8,569 bases of DNA from Candidatus Altimarinota bacterium (GTDB lineage Bacteria; Patescibacteriota; Gracilibacteria; UM-FILTER-43-11): assembly GCA_029934675.1 (NCBI GenBank), contig JAOZLT010000005.1, forward strand, positions 7,769-16,337, written 5' to 3'. A program made the translations under genes and the position numbers. Each line of letters opens with the position of its first letter. Position 1 is the first letter of the stretch. Under the pieces are notes generated by a model that was not told the DNA's origin, did no database searches, and saw nothing but the letters and a program-made list of their open reading frames with translations. Positions 1-6,251 of this stretch are shown piece by piece.

Positions 1-248
1 TTGAGGCTACTTCGCTCCACTTCGTTTCGCTTTGAGGCTACGTTGAGGCTACTTCGCTCCACTTCGTTTCGCTTTGAGGCTACTTCGCTCCACTTCGTTT
101 CGCTTTGAGGCTACCCGCTCCGTCCTTCTTCGCTAACGCTACGAAGGACTGCACTTTGAGGCTACGATTGAGGTTGTAATTAGTAATTCATAATGTAGCC
201 TCAATGTAGCCTCAATGTAGCCTCAACGTAGCCTCAACGTAGCTTCAA
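1..248. repeat. Two-sided TTGAGGCTAC repeat cluster
   Basis: TTGAGGCTAC occurs in direct orientation at 1-10, 32-41, 43-52, 74-83, 105-114 and 156-165. Its reverse complement GTAGCCTCAA follows at 195-204, 206-215, 217-226 and 228-237, with a one-base variant at 239-248. On the left the decamer heads a 31-bp unit (1-31, 43-73, 74-104) with an ACTTCGCTCC-type tail. A longer unit (105-155) carries a small hairpin, GTCCTTC at 122-128 against GAAGGAC at 143-149. On the right the decamer is packed as plain 11-bp units. The two halves could fold onto each other around a centre near 180. The cluster lies just downstream of the minus-strand membrane-protein gene that stops at 254, so it could end that transcript. 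No gene is visible in it. Confidence 0.9.
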
Positions 249-253
249 CGTAA

Positions 254-631
254 TTACTTTTTTAATAACCATGAAATTAGCATATTCATAAGGGCAATTA
301 GGAAGCCTGCGAGAAGATATGAGAAGAAGCCAGTGACGACAATTGAAACTTCTTGGAAATTCAATATATTCAGAGAATATTTTGCAAACCACACTAGGAA
401 CATATTAATTATGAAGGTGAAAAGACCTACTGTAATTAGCATAAAAGGTAGCGATAGTAGTTTGAGAATTGGTTTTACAATACTGTTTAATAATCCGAAA
501 ATCAGGGCTGCAATCAGATAGCCTTTTATGCCACCGGTTATAGCAAAATCACCATTTAATATTTGTTCGATAAAATATAGGGCGAGGGCGTTGGCTACGA
601 TGTGGGCAACTATACGTCTGAGGAAATTCAT
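254..631 (-). CDS. Small membrane protein, phage_holin_4_2 / YvlD-like family
   Basis: The 125-residue protein is almost entirely hydrophobic. Likely membrane segments lie at about residues 7-25, 36-53, 62-83 and 95-123, separated by short loops, with a Lys-Lys C-terminus. The pattern of a Gly-rich second helix, then LLNSIVKPILKLLSLPF, then a third helix with TVGLFTFIINM, matches the phage_holin_4_2 (DUF360) family, which includes Bacillus YvlD. Despite the name, most members are chromosomal and have no proven holin activity; the role is unknown, and nothing here suggests a prophage. Length is normal for the family. The ATG start gives the expected MNFLxRxV-type N-terminus. No Shine-Dalgarno sequence is seen upstream. 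The gene follows ileS after 141 bp and precedes the TTGAGGCTAC cluster. Confidence 0.88.
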   Translation of the reverse strand: MNFLRRIVAHIVANALALYFIEQILNGDFAITGGIKGYLIAALIFGLLNSIVKPILKLLSLPFMLITVGLFTFIINMFLVWFAKYSLNILNFQEVSIVVTGFFSYLLAGFLIALMNMLISWLLKK

Positions 632-660
632 ACGTTTTTGTTATTTGATGATGTAACGAT

Positions 661-766
661 ACTATAGAAATTCGAAAATCGAAACTCGAAAATCGAAGGA
701 AATTCTAAATTCGAATGTTTAAATTCTCAAAACGTTTCGTATTTCGGATTTCGTGCTTCGAATTTA
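661..766. repeat. TTCGAAAATCGA-type spacer repeat between ileS and the membrane-protein gene
   Basis: The 141-bp gap between the ileS stop and the next gene is largely repeat. The part from 661 to about 705 (ACTATAGAAA, then two tandem TCGAAAATCGAA-type units, then GGAAATTC) is shared with 5904-5936, which has one unit fewer. A perfect 10-bp inverted repeat, TAAATTCGAA at 706-715 against TTCGAATTTA at 757-766, encloses more TTTCG-type motifs and could form a hairpin just after ileS. There is no U-run, so a rho-independent terminator is not clearly supported. On the minus strand the segment reads TATAGT 29 nt upstream of the membrane-protein ATG. Confidence 0.7.
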
Positions 767-772
767 ATTAAA

Positions 773-3700
773 CTATCGTTTCACCTTAACAGTTACCCCA
801 TCATACTCCGCAAACTGATCTGGCTCACTGATATCAGGTTCGATTGAGGTAGTGAGAGTTTCAGACTTTATGTAATCGGAGAAGTTTTTGAGTATGTCGG
901 AATCTATATTTATCAAAGCGATTGTTATGCGATCATCCACATTGTAATTAGCAGATTTTCGGAGTTCTTGAATTTGTCTTACAATATCACGGGCGACTCC
1001 TTCCTGTTTGAGTTCTGGGGTGAGATTTGTGTTAAGAGCGACAAGTATACCTGATTCGGTCTCAACATTGGCACCATCTTTTCCGAGATAGGCGATTTCC
1101 ATTTCATCAGGAGTTAGTTCGAAGTCGAGAACTTTCAGATTTCCGTTGTCTAGTTTTTCAAATTTACCTAATTTTGCCTCTATAATAATTTTTTGTACAT
1201 CTTTACCGTATTTCGGCCCCAAGAGTTTGGCATTTGGTTTTGCAATGACTGTTGCGAGTTCTTTTGGGTCTTTTATAAGTTCTACTTTCTTTACATTCAA
1301 TTCTTCTTTGATGATTTCCAGCTGGTCGTCTAGGAGTTTTGGGTCATATTGGTCGCCGAGTGCTATTTGGATTTTGGATAAAGGTTGGCGGACTTTCATT
1401 TTGGCTTTTGCACGAGCTGCAAGTCCGAGACTGACGATGGTTTTTGCCATAAACATTTCTTCCTGTAGGTGGGATTGGCTAATCCCACTTTCGGGTGTGA
1501 GTGTTTCAGGAGTTGGGGATGGGTAGTCGGTCAAATGTACAGATTCTTCACCGGTCAGATTTCTGTAAATCTCTTCACTTACAAATGGCATAAATGGTGC
1601 GACGACCTTGCAAAGAGTGGTGAGAACTGTGTACAGCGTTTCGTATGCATGTTTTTTGTCTGTATCATCTTCCGACTTCCAGAATCTGCGGCGGGAACGG
1701 CGGATGTACCAGTTTGTGAGATTATCTACAAATTTGTATATCAGATTACTGGCTTTTTGTAGGTCATAACTTTCCATGTACTTGATTTCTTGAACAACTA
1801 ATTTGTTCAACTCTTCAAGTATCCAGAGGTCGAGTTTGTTGGTTAATCCATTTATGCGGACAGACGATTGTTCACCTTCGGTGTTTTGGGTGTTTTTGTT
1901 GGGTTGCCACTTATCTATATTTGCATATGTTACCAAGAAACTGTATGAATTCCATATTGGCAGGATAAAGTTTTTTACAACATCAGATACACCTTTTTCG
2001 GAAAACCTCATATTATCTGCTTTAACAACAGGAGAATTCATGAGGTAGAATCTGAGTGCATCTGCACCGTATGTATTCATGACGTGGTTTGGGTCTGGGT
2101 AGTTTTTAAGGCGCTTGCTCATTTTTTGTCCGTCTTCTGCTAGTACAATCCCGTTTACAATTACGTTTTTGAATGCGGGTTTATTGAATAGCGAATTTGA
2201 AAGTACATGAAGTGTGTAGAACCAACCTCTTGTTTGGTCTAGTCCTTCTGCAATAAACTCACCCGGAAAGTTGTTGTTAAACTTATCTTTATTCTCAAAT
2301 GGATAATGAAGTTGCGCATATGGCATAGCACCTGACTCGAACCAGCAGTCCAGAACTTCGGTTACACGTTCCATTTTTCCTCCACATTCACATTTTAGGT
2401 GTATTTTATCTACAAAATGTTTGTGTAAGTCATTTATTTCTTCTCCACTTTCTTTTTTTAATTCTTCTATTGAGCCAATTACTTTTAACTTATCACATTC
2501 ATTACATCTCCAAATTGGCAACGGCGTACCCCAGTAGCGGTTTCGGGAAATTGCCCAATCTCTTGCGCCTTCTAACCATTTTCCAAATCTTCCATTTTTC
2601 AAGTGATCTGGAACCCAGTTGATTTCTTGATTTGTTTTGGATAGTTTATTTCTTGCTTGCTCTACCTTTACAAACCATGTGGAGATTGGACGATAAATAA
2701 GTGGTGTGTCACATCTCCAGCAAAATGGGTAGCTGTGGTTTATTGTTTCGTGGCGGACAATCTTATTTTCTTCCTTTAGTTTTTTGATAATGAGAGGATT
2801 TGCTTCAAAAACGTTTTTACCTTCATATTCTTTAATTTGTTCATTAAATTTTCCTTCCTCATCTAATGGATATACAGGTTCTATTTCAAGTTTTTTTAAC
2901 ATTGCCATATCATCTTCACCAAATGGAGCCATATGAACAAGACCTGTACCATCTTCCAGTGTTACAAAGTCACCTAATGTAACGGTAAAAGCTCTTAACT
3001 CTGGTTTTTCAGCGTAGTAGGGGAGTATTGGTAGGTATTTTTTACCTTCAAGCTCTTTGCCGAGCATTTCTTCTACTATTTCATAATCCTCTGGGTTTTT
3101 GTAATAAATTGGGATACGGTTGAGGGCGATTATATATTTTTCACCATTTTTATCTTTAATTTTTGCGTAAGTTAATTCTGGTCCAACCGCAATAGCCAGA
3201 TTTGATGGAAGTGTCCATGGAGTTGTTGTCCAAGCCAAAAGATATGTACCTTTTTCATCAGCTAATTCAAATTTAGCGGTAAGTGCAGGGTCTTGTTTAT
3301 CCTGATATCCTTGATTGGTTTCAAAATTTGATAGGGGGGTGGCGCAGCGGATACAGTATGGAACTACTTTATGACCTTCATAAATCAGATTTTTATCCCA
3401 TAACTCTTTAAATACCCACCAGATACTTTCCATATATTCTGGGTCCATTGTTTTGTAATCATTTTCCATATCTACCCATCGCCCCATTCTTTCTACAGTT
3501 CCTTTCCAATCATCTGCATATTTTAGAACGATTTTTCGGCAATATTCATTAAATTTATCAATTCCATATTCTTCTATTGCAGTTTTACTGCCAAGTCCAA
3601 GCTCTTTTTCAACTTCATTTTCAACAGGAAGTCCGTGGCAATCCCATCCCCATTTTCTTTCTATCTTATAACCTTGCATAGTGAAATATCGTGGAATAAC

Positions 3701-3892
3701 GTCTTTTAGTGTTCCTGCAAGCAGATGTCCGTAGTGTGGTAGACCTGTTGCAAATGGAGGACCATCGTAAAAAACATATTCTTTATCATTTTTATCAACT
3801 GATTTTTCGAAAGTTTTTTTATCTTTCCAATACTTGATGATTTCTTCTTCCATTTTTGGGAAGGATTGTTTTGGGTTGACTGGGTTGAACAT
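773..3892 (-). CDS. ileS: Isoleucyl-tRNA synthetase, eukaryote-like type
   Basis: This cytoplasmic class I synthetase charges tRNA-Ile with isoleucine. In the 1039-residue protein the HIGH motif is HYGH (53-56) and the second signature is KMSKR (590-594). The CP1 editing domain shows WTTTPWTLPSN (221-231) and GTGLVHMAPFGEDD (315-328), so proofreading of Val-tRNA-Ile should be intact. Further landmarks are ISRNRYWGTPLP (448-459), a Cys-pair segment C463/C466 with C501/C503 that may bind zinc, and DQTRGWF (552-558). About 350 residues after KMSKR form the anticodon-binding and C-terminal domains. HYGH and the overall length fit the clade shared with eukaryotes, actinobacteria and mupirocin-resistant enzymes, not the E. 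coli type. The ATG at 3892 gives the usual MFNPVNP-like start, but no Shine-Dalgarno sequence precedes it. A T-box leader with its own promoter lies upstream. Confidence 0.98.
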   Translation of the reverse strand: MFNPVNPKQSFPKMEEEIIKYWKDKKTFEKSVDKNDKEYVFYDGPPFATGLPHYGHLLAGTLKDVIPRYFTMQGYKIERKWGWDCHGLPVENEVEKELGLGSKTAIEEYGIDKFNEYCRKIVLKYADDWKGTVERMGRWVDMENDYKTMDPEYMESIWWVFKELWDKNLIYEGHKVVPYCIRCATPLSNFETNQGYQDKQDPALTAKFELADEKGTYLLAWTTTPWTLPSNLAIAVGPELTYAKIKDKNGEKYIIALNRIPIYYKNPEDYEIVEEMLGKELEGKKYLPILPYYAEKPELRAFTVTLGDFVTLEDGTGLVHMAPFGEDDMAMLKKLEIEPVYPLDEEGKFNEQIKEYEGKNVFEANPLIIKKLKEENKIVRHETINHSYPFCWRCDTPLIYRPISTWFVKVEQARNKLSKTNQEINWVPDHLKNGRFGKWLEGARDWAISRNRYWGTPLPIWRCNECDKLKVIGSIEELKKESGEEINDLHKHFVDKIHLKCECGGKMERVTEVLDCWFESGAMPYAQLHYPFENKDKFNNNFPGEFIAEGLDQTRGWFYTLHVLSNSLFNKPAFKNVIVNGIVLAEDGQKMSKRLKNYPDPNHVMNTYGADALRFYLMNSPVVKADNMRFSEKGVSDVVKNFILPIWNSYSFLVTYANIDKWQPNKNTQNTEGEQSSVRINGLTNKLDLWILEELNKLVVQEIKYMESYDLQKASNLIYKFVDNLTNWYIRRSRRRFWKSEDDTDKKHAYETLYTVLTTLCKVVAPFMPFVSEEIYRNLTGEESVHLTDYPSPTPETLTPESGISQSHLQEEMFMAKTIVSLGLAARAKAKMKVRQPLSKIQIALGDQYDPKLLDDQLEIIKEELNVKKVELIKDPKELATVIAKPNAKLLGPKYGKDVQKIIIEAKLGKFEKLDNGNLKVLDFELTPDEMEIAYLGKDGANVETESGILVALNTNLTPELKQEGVARDIVRQIQELRKSANYNVDDRITIALINIDSDILKNFSDYIKSETLTTSIEPDISEPDQFAEYDGVTVKVKR

Positions 3893-4132
3893 TTTTTAAA
3901 AATTATGAATTATGAGTTCCACGCCTACTGCGGGACAGGTATGAATTATGAATCAAAAATTATGAATCAGAAATCAAAAATTATGAGTTATGAATTAATT
4001 GGAAATTTTACATTCGAAATCTTTTGGAAATTGGTTATTCTAAATTCTAAATTGATACGTAAGTTATGAGTTAAATCAGAAATCAACAATTATGACTTAT
4101 GAATTGGATATAAAATTGGGATTTTGAATATA
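3893..4132. repeat. Repeat-rich AT spacer between T-box leader and ileS
   Basis: No gene is visible in these 240 bases. They consist mostly of degenerate copies of AATTATGAATTA and ATGAATCAGAAATCA motifs. One GC-richer insert at 3917-3955 (CCACGCCTACTGCGGGACAGG followed by TATGAATTATGAATCA) is shared with the hairpin at 5231-5293 but lacks the right arm. No intrinsic terminator and no Shine-Dalgarno sequence in front of the ileS ATG were found. If the T-box transcript reaches ileS, this stretch is its long 5' untranslated tail. Confidence 0.75.
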
Positions 4133-4155
4133 GCACTCATTAAAATAATGAATGC
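4133..4155 (-). other. Hairpin overlapping the 3' edge of the T-box antiterminator
   Basis: On the minus strand GCATTCATT (4155-4147) and AATGAGTGC (4141-4133) pair over nine positions, one of them G-U, around the loop ATTTT. Its first two bases are also the last two of the antiterminator helix, so the two structures compete slightly. The stem is AT-rich and no U-run follows, so it is a poor intrinsic terminator. It is recorded as the only nearby candidate for an expression platform. Confidence 0.4.
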
Positions 4156-4331
4156 CTCGGTCCCAAGTTTTTGGGAGGTACCACCTAGGCGTTATGCTTA
4201 ATTTGTTTTGTGACGAAGGTTTGTCTCCGAACCGTTCTACTTGCCCAAACGGGTGTTCTTCGGTTAGCGTGCCCCACTGAGCGGTGGCATCGTCTAGTGA
4301 TAGCTAGACTTAAACGCTTTTATTTGATTAC
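4154..4331 (-). promoter_or_regulatory. T-box riboswitch leader of ileS (tRNA-Ile sensor)
   Basis: T-boxes bind uncharged tRNA and raise expression of the cognate synthetase gene. Helix AGCGT/ACGCT (4318-4314 with 4270-4266) encloses hairpin GTCTAG-CTATCA-CTAGAC (4309-4292). Its loop shows AUC (4301-4299) followed by A: an Ile codon readable by anticodon GAU, then the usual purine. A second hairpin sits at about 4289-4270. Stem II (about 4265-4227) is closed by AACCG/CGGTT or CCGAA/TTCGG and contains GAA (4258-4256) and AGTA (4241-4238), the halves of an S-turn. GGTT/AACC complements at 4233-4218 may form the IIA/B pseudoknot. The antiterminator is clear: GCCTAGG (4190-4184), bulge TGGTACC (4183-4177), stem TCCCAA-AAAC-TTGGGA (4176-4161), then CCGAGGC (4160-4154). 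UGGU fits the ACCA end of tRNA-Ile. The short Stem I and absence of Stem III resemble actinobacterial ileS leaders. Confidence 0.86.
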
Positions 4332-4337
4332 TATCGG

Positions 4338-4366
4338 ATTTTACGCTGTTTTTTGGCATATGACAA
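4338..4366 (-). promoter_or_regulatory. Sigma70-type promoter of the T-box-ileS transcript
   Basis: On the minus strand TTGTCA (4366-4361) and TAAAAT (4343-4338) are separated by exactly 17 bp. Each differs from the consensus by one base. A start about 7 bases after the -10 box would fall near 4331, some 13 bases before the first T-box helix. This is the best promoter in the window, and its position supports the T-box reading. Confidence 0.75.
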
Positions 4367-4441
4367 ATCGTAATTTTTAAAGCGACATAAAGTTGCTATG
4401 AAAAATTGAAAATCGTAAGGCCTTCTGTTTCCCTCTTGTTT

Positions 4442-4553
4442 GGACAGTGATTGGGTGTGATTTTGTGATTTAACTGTGATTGATTATCTAAGATTAAATA
4501 AGCATCCTGTAAATAAATCACATTTCATCATTTAATCACAAAAATCACTGTCC
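4442..4553. repeat. 112-bp inverted-repeat element after the dCMP deaminase gene
   Basis: Perfect 11-bp terminal inverted repeats, GGACAGTGATT (4442-4452) and AATCACTGTCC (4543-4553), bound this segment. Homology continues inward: TTTGTGATTTAA on the left matches TTTAATCACAAA on the right if a short insertion is allowed in the left arm. The interior has further TGTGATT copies. The right arm contains the TGA stop codon of the dCMP deaminase gene (4547-4545 on the minus strand). The element could be a palindromic spacer repeat or a small MITE-like insertion, or it could help end transcription before the ileS promoter. No transposase is present. Confidence 0.65.
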
Positions 4554-5159
4554 TTGTGCTATTTTTTTCTCCAATTTTGCGGATATATTTATGGGTTTTT
4601 TATCAATAGTAGGAGTTTTATTATCATTTAATTCAACTCCGTATTGGAATTTGTCATCAATAATATCTCCATTTTTCCATTCTTCTACCCATTTATCTAC
4701 ATTAAATATTTTATATCCGCCCTCTTTAAGTGAGCATATTACACGTTTTAAGCCACAGTTGATTATCATTTTTTTACAGATAAAGCAGGGGAATGCGTTT
4801 AGTACTTCTGTATTGTCATCTCCTTCAATTTTTCCGTAAATATACATATCTCCTCCTAGTAACGCAGTTCCTGATCGTGCGGCGTTTATGATAGCATTTT
4901 GTTCTGCATGTACAGATCGGCATATTTCATATCGTTGACCAGAAGGGATTCCAAGTTGCTTACGAAGACAGAAGCCGTGTTCTTGAGAACTTTTTGTTCC
5001 ACGAGGTGCACCACAGTATCCGGTAGATACAACTTGATCATCTCTAATTACAACAGCTCCAATCTCTACTTTTGTACAAGTGGAACGTTTGCAAACCGCT
5101 TTGGCTAAATCGAGGTAGTATTCGTCTTTTGTAGGGCGAGGGTATGGATATTCTGACAT
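4545..5159 (-). CDS. dCMP deaminase-like zinc enzyme
   Basis: The product belongs to the cytidine/deoxycytidylate deaminase superfamily and probably converts dCMP to dUMP, the precursor for thymidylate synthesis, in the cytoplasm. The 204-residue protein shows the zinc and catalytic motif HAEQNAI (84-90; H84 ligand, E86 proton shuttle) and PCFIC (124-128; C125 and C128 ligands). The N-terminal part has VEIGAVVIRDDQVVSTGYCGAPRG, typical of dCMP deaminases such as ComEB and the T4 enzyme, along with extra cysteines (C23, C28, C49, C64). The last 30 or so residues are Lys/Asp-rich and probably flexible. The ATG start leaves a normal N-terminus; only weak AAAAGAA precedes it. The neighbouring kinase gene makes a nucleotide-salvage pairing possible. 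The exact substrate (dCMP rather than a related base or nucleoside) is inferred from the family. Confidence 0.88.
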   Translation of the reverse strand: MSEYPYPRPTKDEYYLDLAKAVCKRSTCTKVEIGAVVIRDDQVVSTGYCGAPRGTKSSQEHGFCLRKQLGIPSGQRYEICRSVHAEQNAIINAARSGTALLGGDMYIYGKIEGDDNTEVLNAFPCFICKKMIINCGLKRVICSLKEGGYKIFNVDKWVEEWKNGDIIDDKFQYGVELNDNKTPTIDKKPINISAKLEKKIAQGQ

Positions 5160-5230
5160 GTTCTTTTAATTAAAAATTAAGAATTAAGAATTTTGAATAA
5201 CCAATTTCCAATTTAATTATGAATTAACAA

Positions 5231-5293
5231 TTCCACGCTATAGCGGGACAGGTATGAATTATGAATCAGCCTGCCTCGCAGTAGGCGTGGGAA
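5231..5293. repeat. Hairpin-forming CCACGC spacer repeat
   Basis: In the 156-bp gap between the kinase and deaminase genes, a left arm (5231-5252, TTCCACGC...GGGACAGG) pairs imperfectly with a right arm (5270-5293, CCTGCC...GGCGTGGGAA) around the loop TATGAATTATGAATCAG. CCACGC/GCGTGG at the base pairs perfectly. The left arm plus loop recurs at 3917-3955, where the right arm is missing. The rest of the gap is AATTAAGAATT and ATGAATTA low-complexity sequence. The element may stop or stabilise transcripts, but no U-run is present. Confidence 0.7.
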
Positions 5294-5315
5294 ATGAAAA
5301 ATCAGAAATCATGAA

Positions 5316-5876
5316 TTAGTTTTTGGTTATTTTATTATACAGTTTGGTAAATTCTTTTTCAACATCTTCGAAAGGCATGATGTTTTCAAATACATAATCA
5401 GCCATCTCAACACATTTTTTTACATGTTGTCCGTCTGGTGGCTCACCTTCACCTTGTTCTCGGCGTAGTTTTCGGCGGATGGAAAGCTCGTCAAAGGTGT
5501 CGTCCGAACGTTTTCTGGATTTTATTCGTTCAATAATTATATCTTCCGGGACGGTGTTTGCGAGGATTACTACATCTGATTCTTTTCTTAATTCATCTAT
5601 TTCAGTTGGATTACGGATTCCATCTATCACCCATTTATCGCCGCCAGCTGATTTCACTTTTTCCATAGCTCTCAAAGCGAGTACTCCGGGGCCATATTTG
5701 GCACGAAGACTTTGGCCTATATTCATTAGATTTTCCCTTTCCTCTTTCATCCCCAAATTGCGGGCTTCTTCGCGTACCATATCGGATAAAGTCACATATT
5801 TGTAGCCCTGTTTTTCAAGGACATTTAGAACTGTTGTTTTACCCGAGCCCATGGGGCCAGTAAGTCCGATTATCAT
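5316..5876 (-). CDS. P-loop nucleotide kinase, dephospho-CoA kinase / UPF0200-like
   Basis: The 186-residue protein opens with a Walker A loop, GPMGSGKT (7-14). It continues with LSDMVREEA (30-38), a run resembling UPF0200 proteins, then a Walker B-like strand VIDGIR (83-88), and a mobile-lid segment RIKSRKRSDD (117-126). ADYVFEN (159-165) is the usual last strand of CoaE-like and UPF0200 kinases. These features place it in the nucleoside/nucleotide kinase group of P-loop NTPases. Whether it phosphorylates dephospho-CoA, a (d)NMP or something else cannot be read from the sequence. Its position directly before a dCMP-deaminase-like gene makes a deoxynucleotide substrate a reasonable guess. The ATG start sits right at the first beta strand, so no upstream extension is needed. 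No Shine-Dalgarno sequence is seen; a repeat with TATAGT lies 27 nt upstream. Confidence 0.85.
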   Translation of the reverse strand: MIIGLTGPMGSGKTTVLNVLEKQGYKYVTLSDMVREEARNLGMKEERENLMNIGQSLRAKYGPGVLALRAMEKVKSAGGDKWVIDGIRNPTEIDELRKESDVVILANTVPEDIIIERIKSRKRSDDTFDELSIRRKLRREQGEGEPPDGQHVKKCVEMADYVFENIMPFEDVEKEFTKLYNKITKN

Positions 5877-5903
5877 AAGTTTGTGAGGTTATGAAGATAC
5901 TTT

Positions 5904-5936
5904 ACTATAGAAACTCGAAAATCGAAGGAAATTCCA
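5904..5936. repeat. Second copy of the ACTATAGAAA / TCGAAAATCGAA repeat
   Basis: ACTATAGAAACTCGAAAATC and the following GAAGGAAATTC match 661 to about 705, except that the other copy has one more TCGAAAATCGAA-type unit. In both places the repeat lies just upstream of a minus-strand gene and presents TATAGT to it on that strand, here 27 nt before the kinase ATG. No good -35 box was found at 16-18 bp, so promoter activity is uncertain. Confidence 0.7.
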
Positions 5937-5979
5937 AGTTTAAAATTACAAATTATAAACAAATTCGAAACTCTAAATA

Positions 5980-6174
5980 CTATCCAGTTTGTTGGAGTTT
6001 TATAATTTTAGCAAATTTTTTTCTTTTTTCTTCAACTAGTTTTTCTCGATTTAATTGAGTTTCAAGAGCATCCCATTCTTCGTCTTGAGTCGGTGTATTT
6101 ATATCTTCTCTACTAGTTGCTTCTTTTTCAGCATTTATACGTTCTTTATGTGTAAGTATTTTGTCTAGGGACAT
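5980..6174 (-). CDS. Small charged hypothetical protein
   Basis: A 64-residue reading frame between the aminotransferase and kinase genes. It is rich in Lys and Glu with almost no aromatic residues (one Trp, one Phe) and no cysteine. The first 20 residues and residues 35-60 look helical and could form a coiled coil (LETQLNREKLVEEKRKKFAKI). There is no signal peptide, membrane segment or recognised domain, so no function is proposed. It is oriented like its neighbours. The ATG is preceded by a C-run on the coding strand and no Shine-Dalgarno sequence. Its amphipathic, protein-like composition in an otherwise repeat-filled spacer favours a real gene, but a chance frame cannot be excluded. Confidence 0.55.
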   Translation of the reverse strand: MSLDKILTHKERINAEKEATSREDINTPTQDEEWDALETQLNREKLVEEKRKKFAKIIKLQQTG

Positions 6175-6251
6175 GATTTTGGGGGGTTAATTATAAGTCG
6201 TAAGTTTTAAGCTAGTAAATTATAAATGAAAAATTGAAATGAGTAAATTGT

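Noticed and set aside
1..248. CRISPR array
   Set aside because: The units are directly adjacent or share the same filler, there are no unique spacers of constant length, and half the copies are inverted.
254..631. Prophage lysis holin
   Set aside because: The family name contains holin, but members are mostly chromosomal membrane proteins and no phage genes are nearby.
1146..2048. Plus-strand open frames opposite ileS
   Set aside because: They are antisense shadows of a well-conserved gene and show no recognisable domain or plausible composition.
4420..4440. ACAGAAGGCCTTA on the minus strand, resembling the 3' conserved part of RNase P RNA
   Set aside because: The 5' conserved GAGGAAAGTC region is absent, and only about 115 bases separate it from the deaminase gene upstream, far too few for RNase P RNA.
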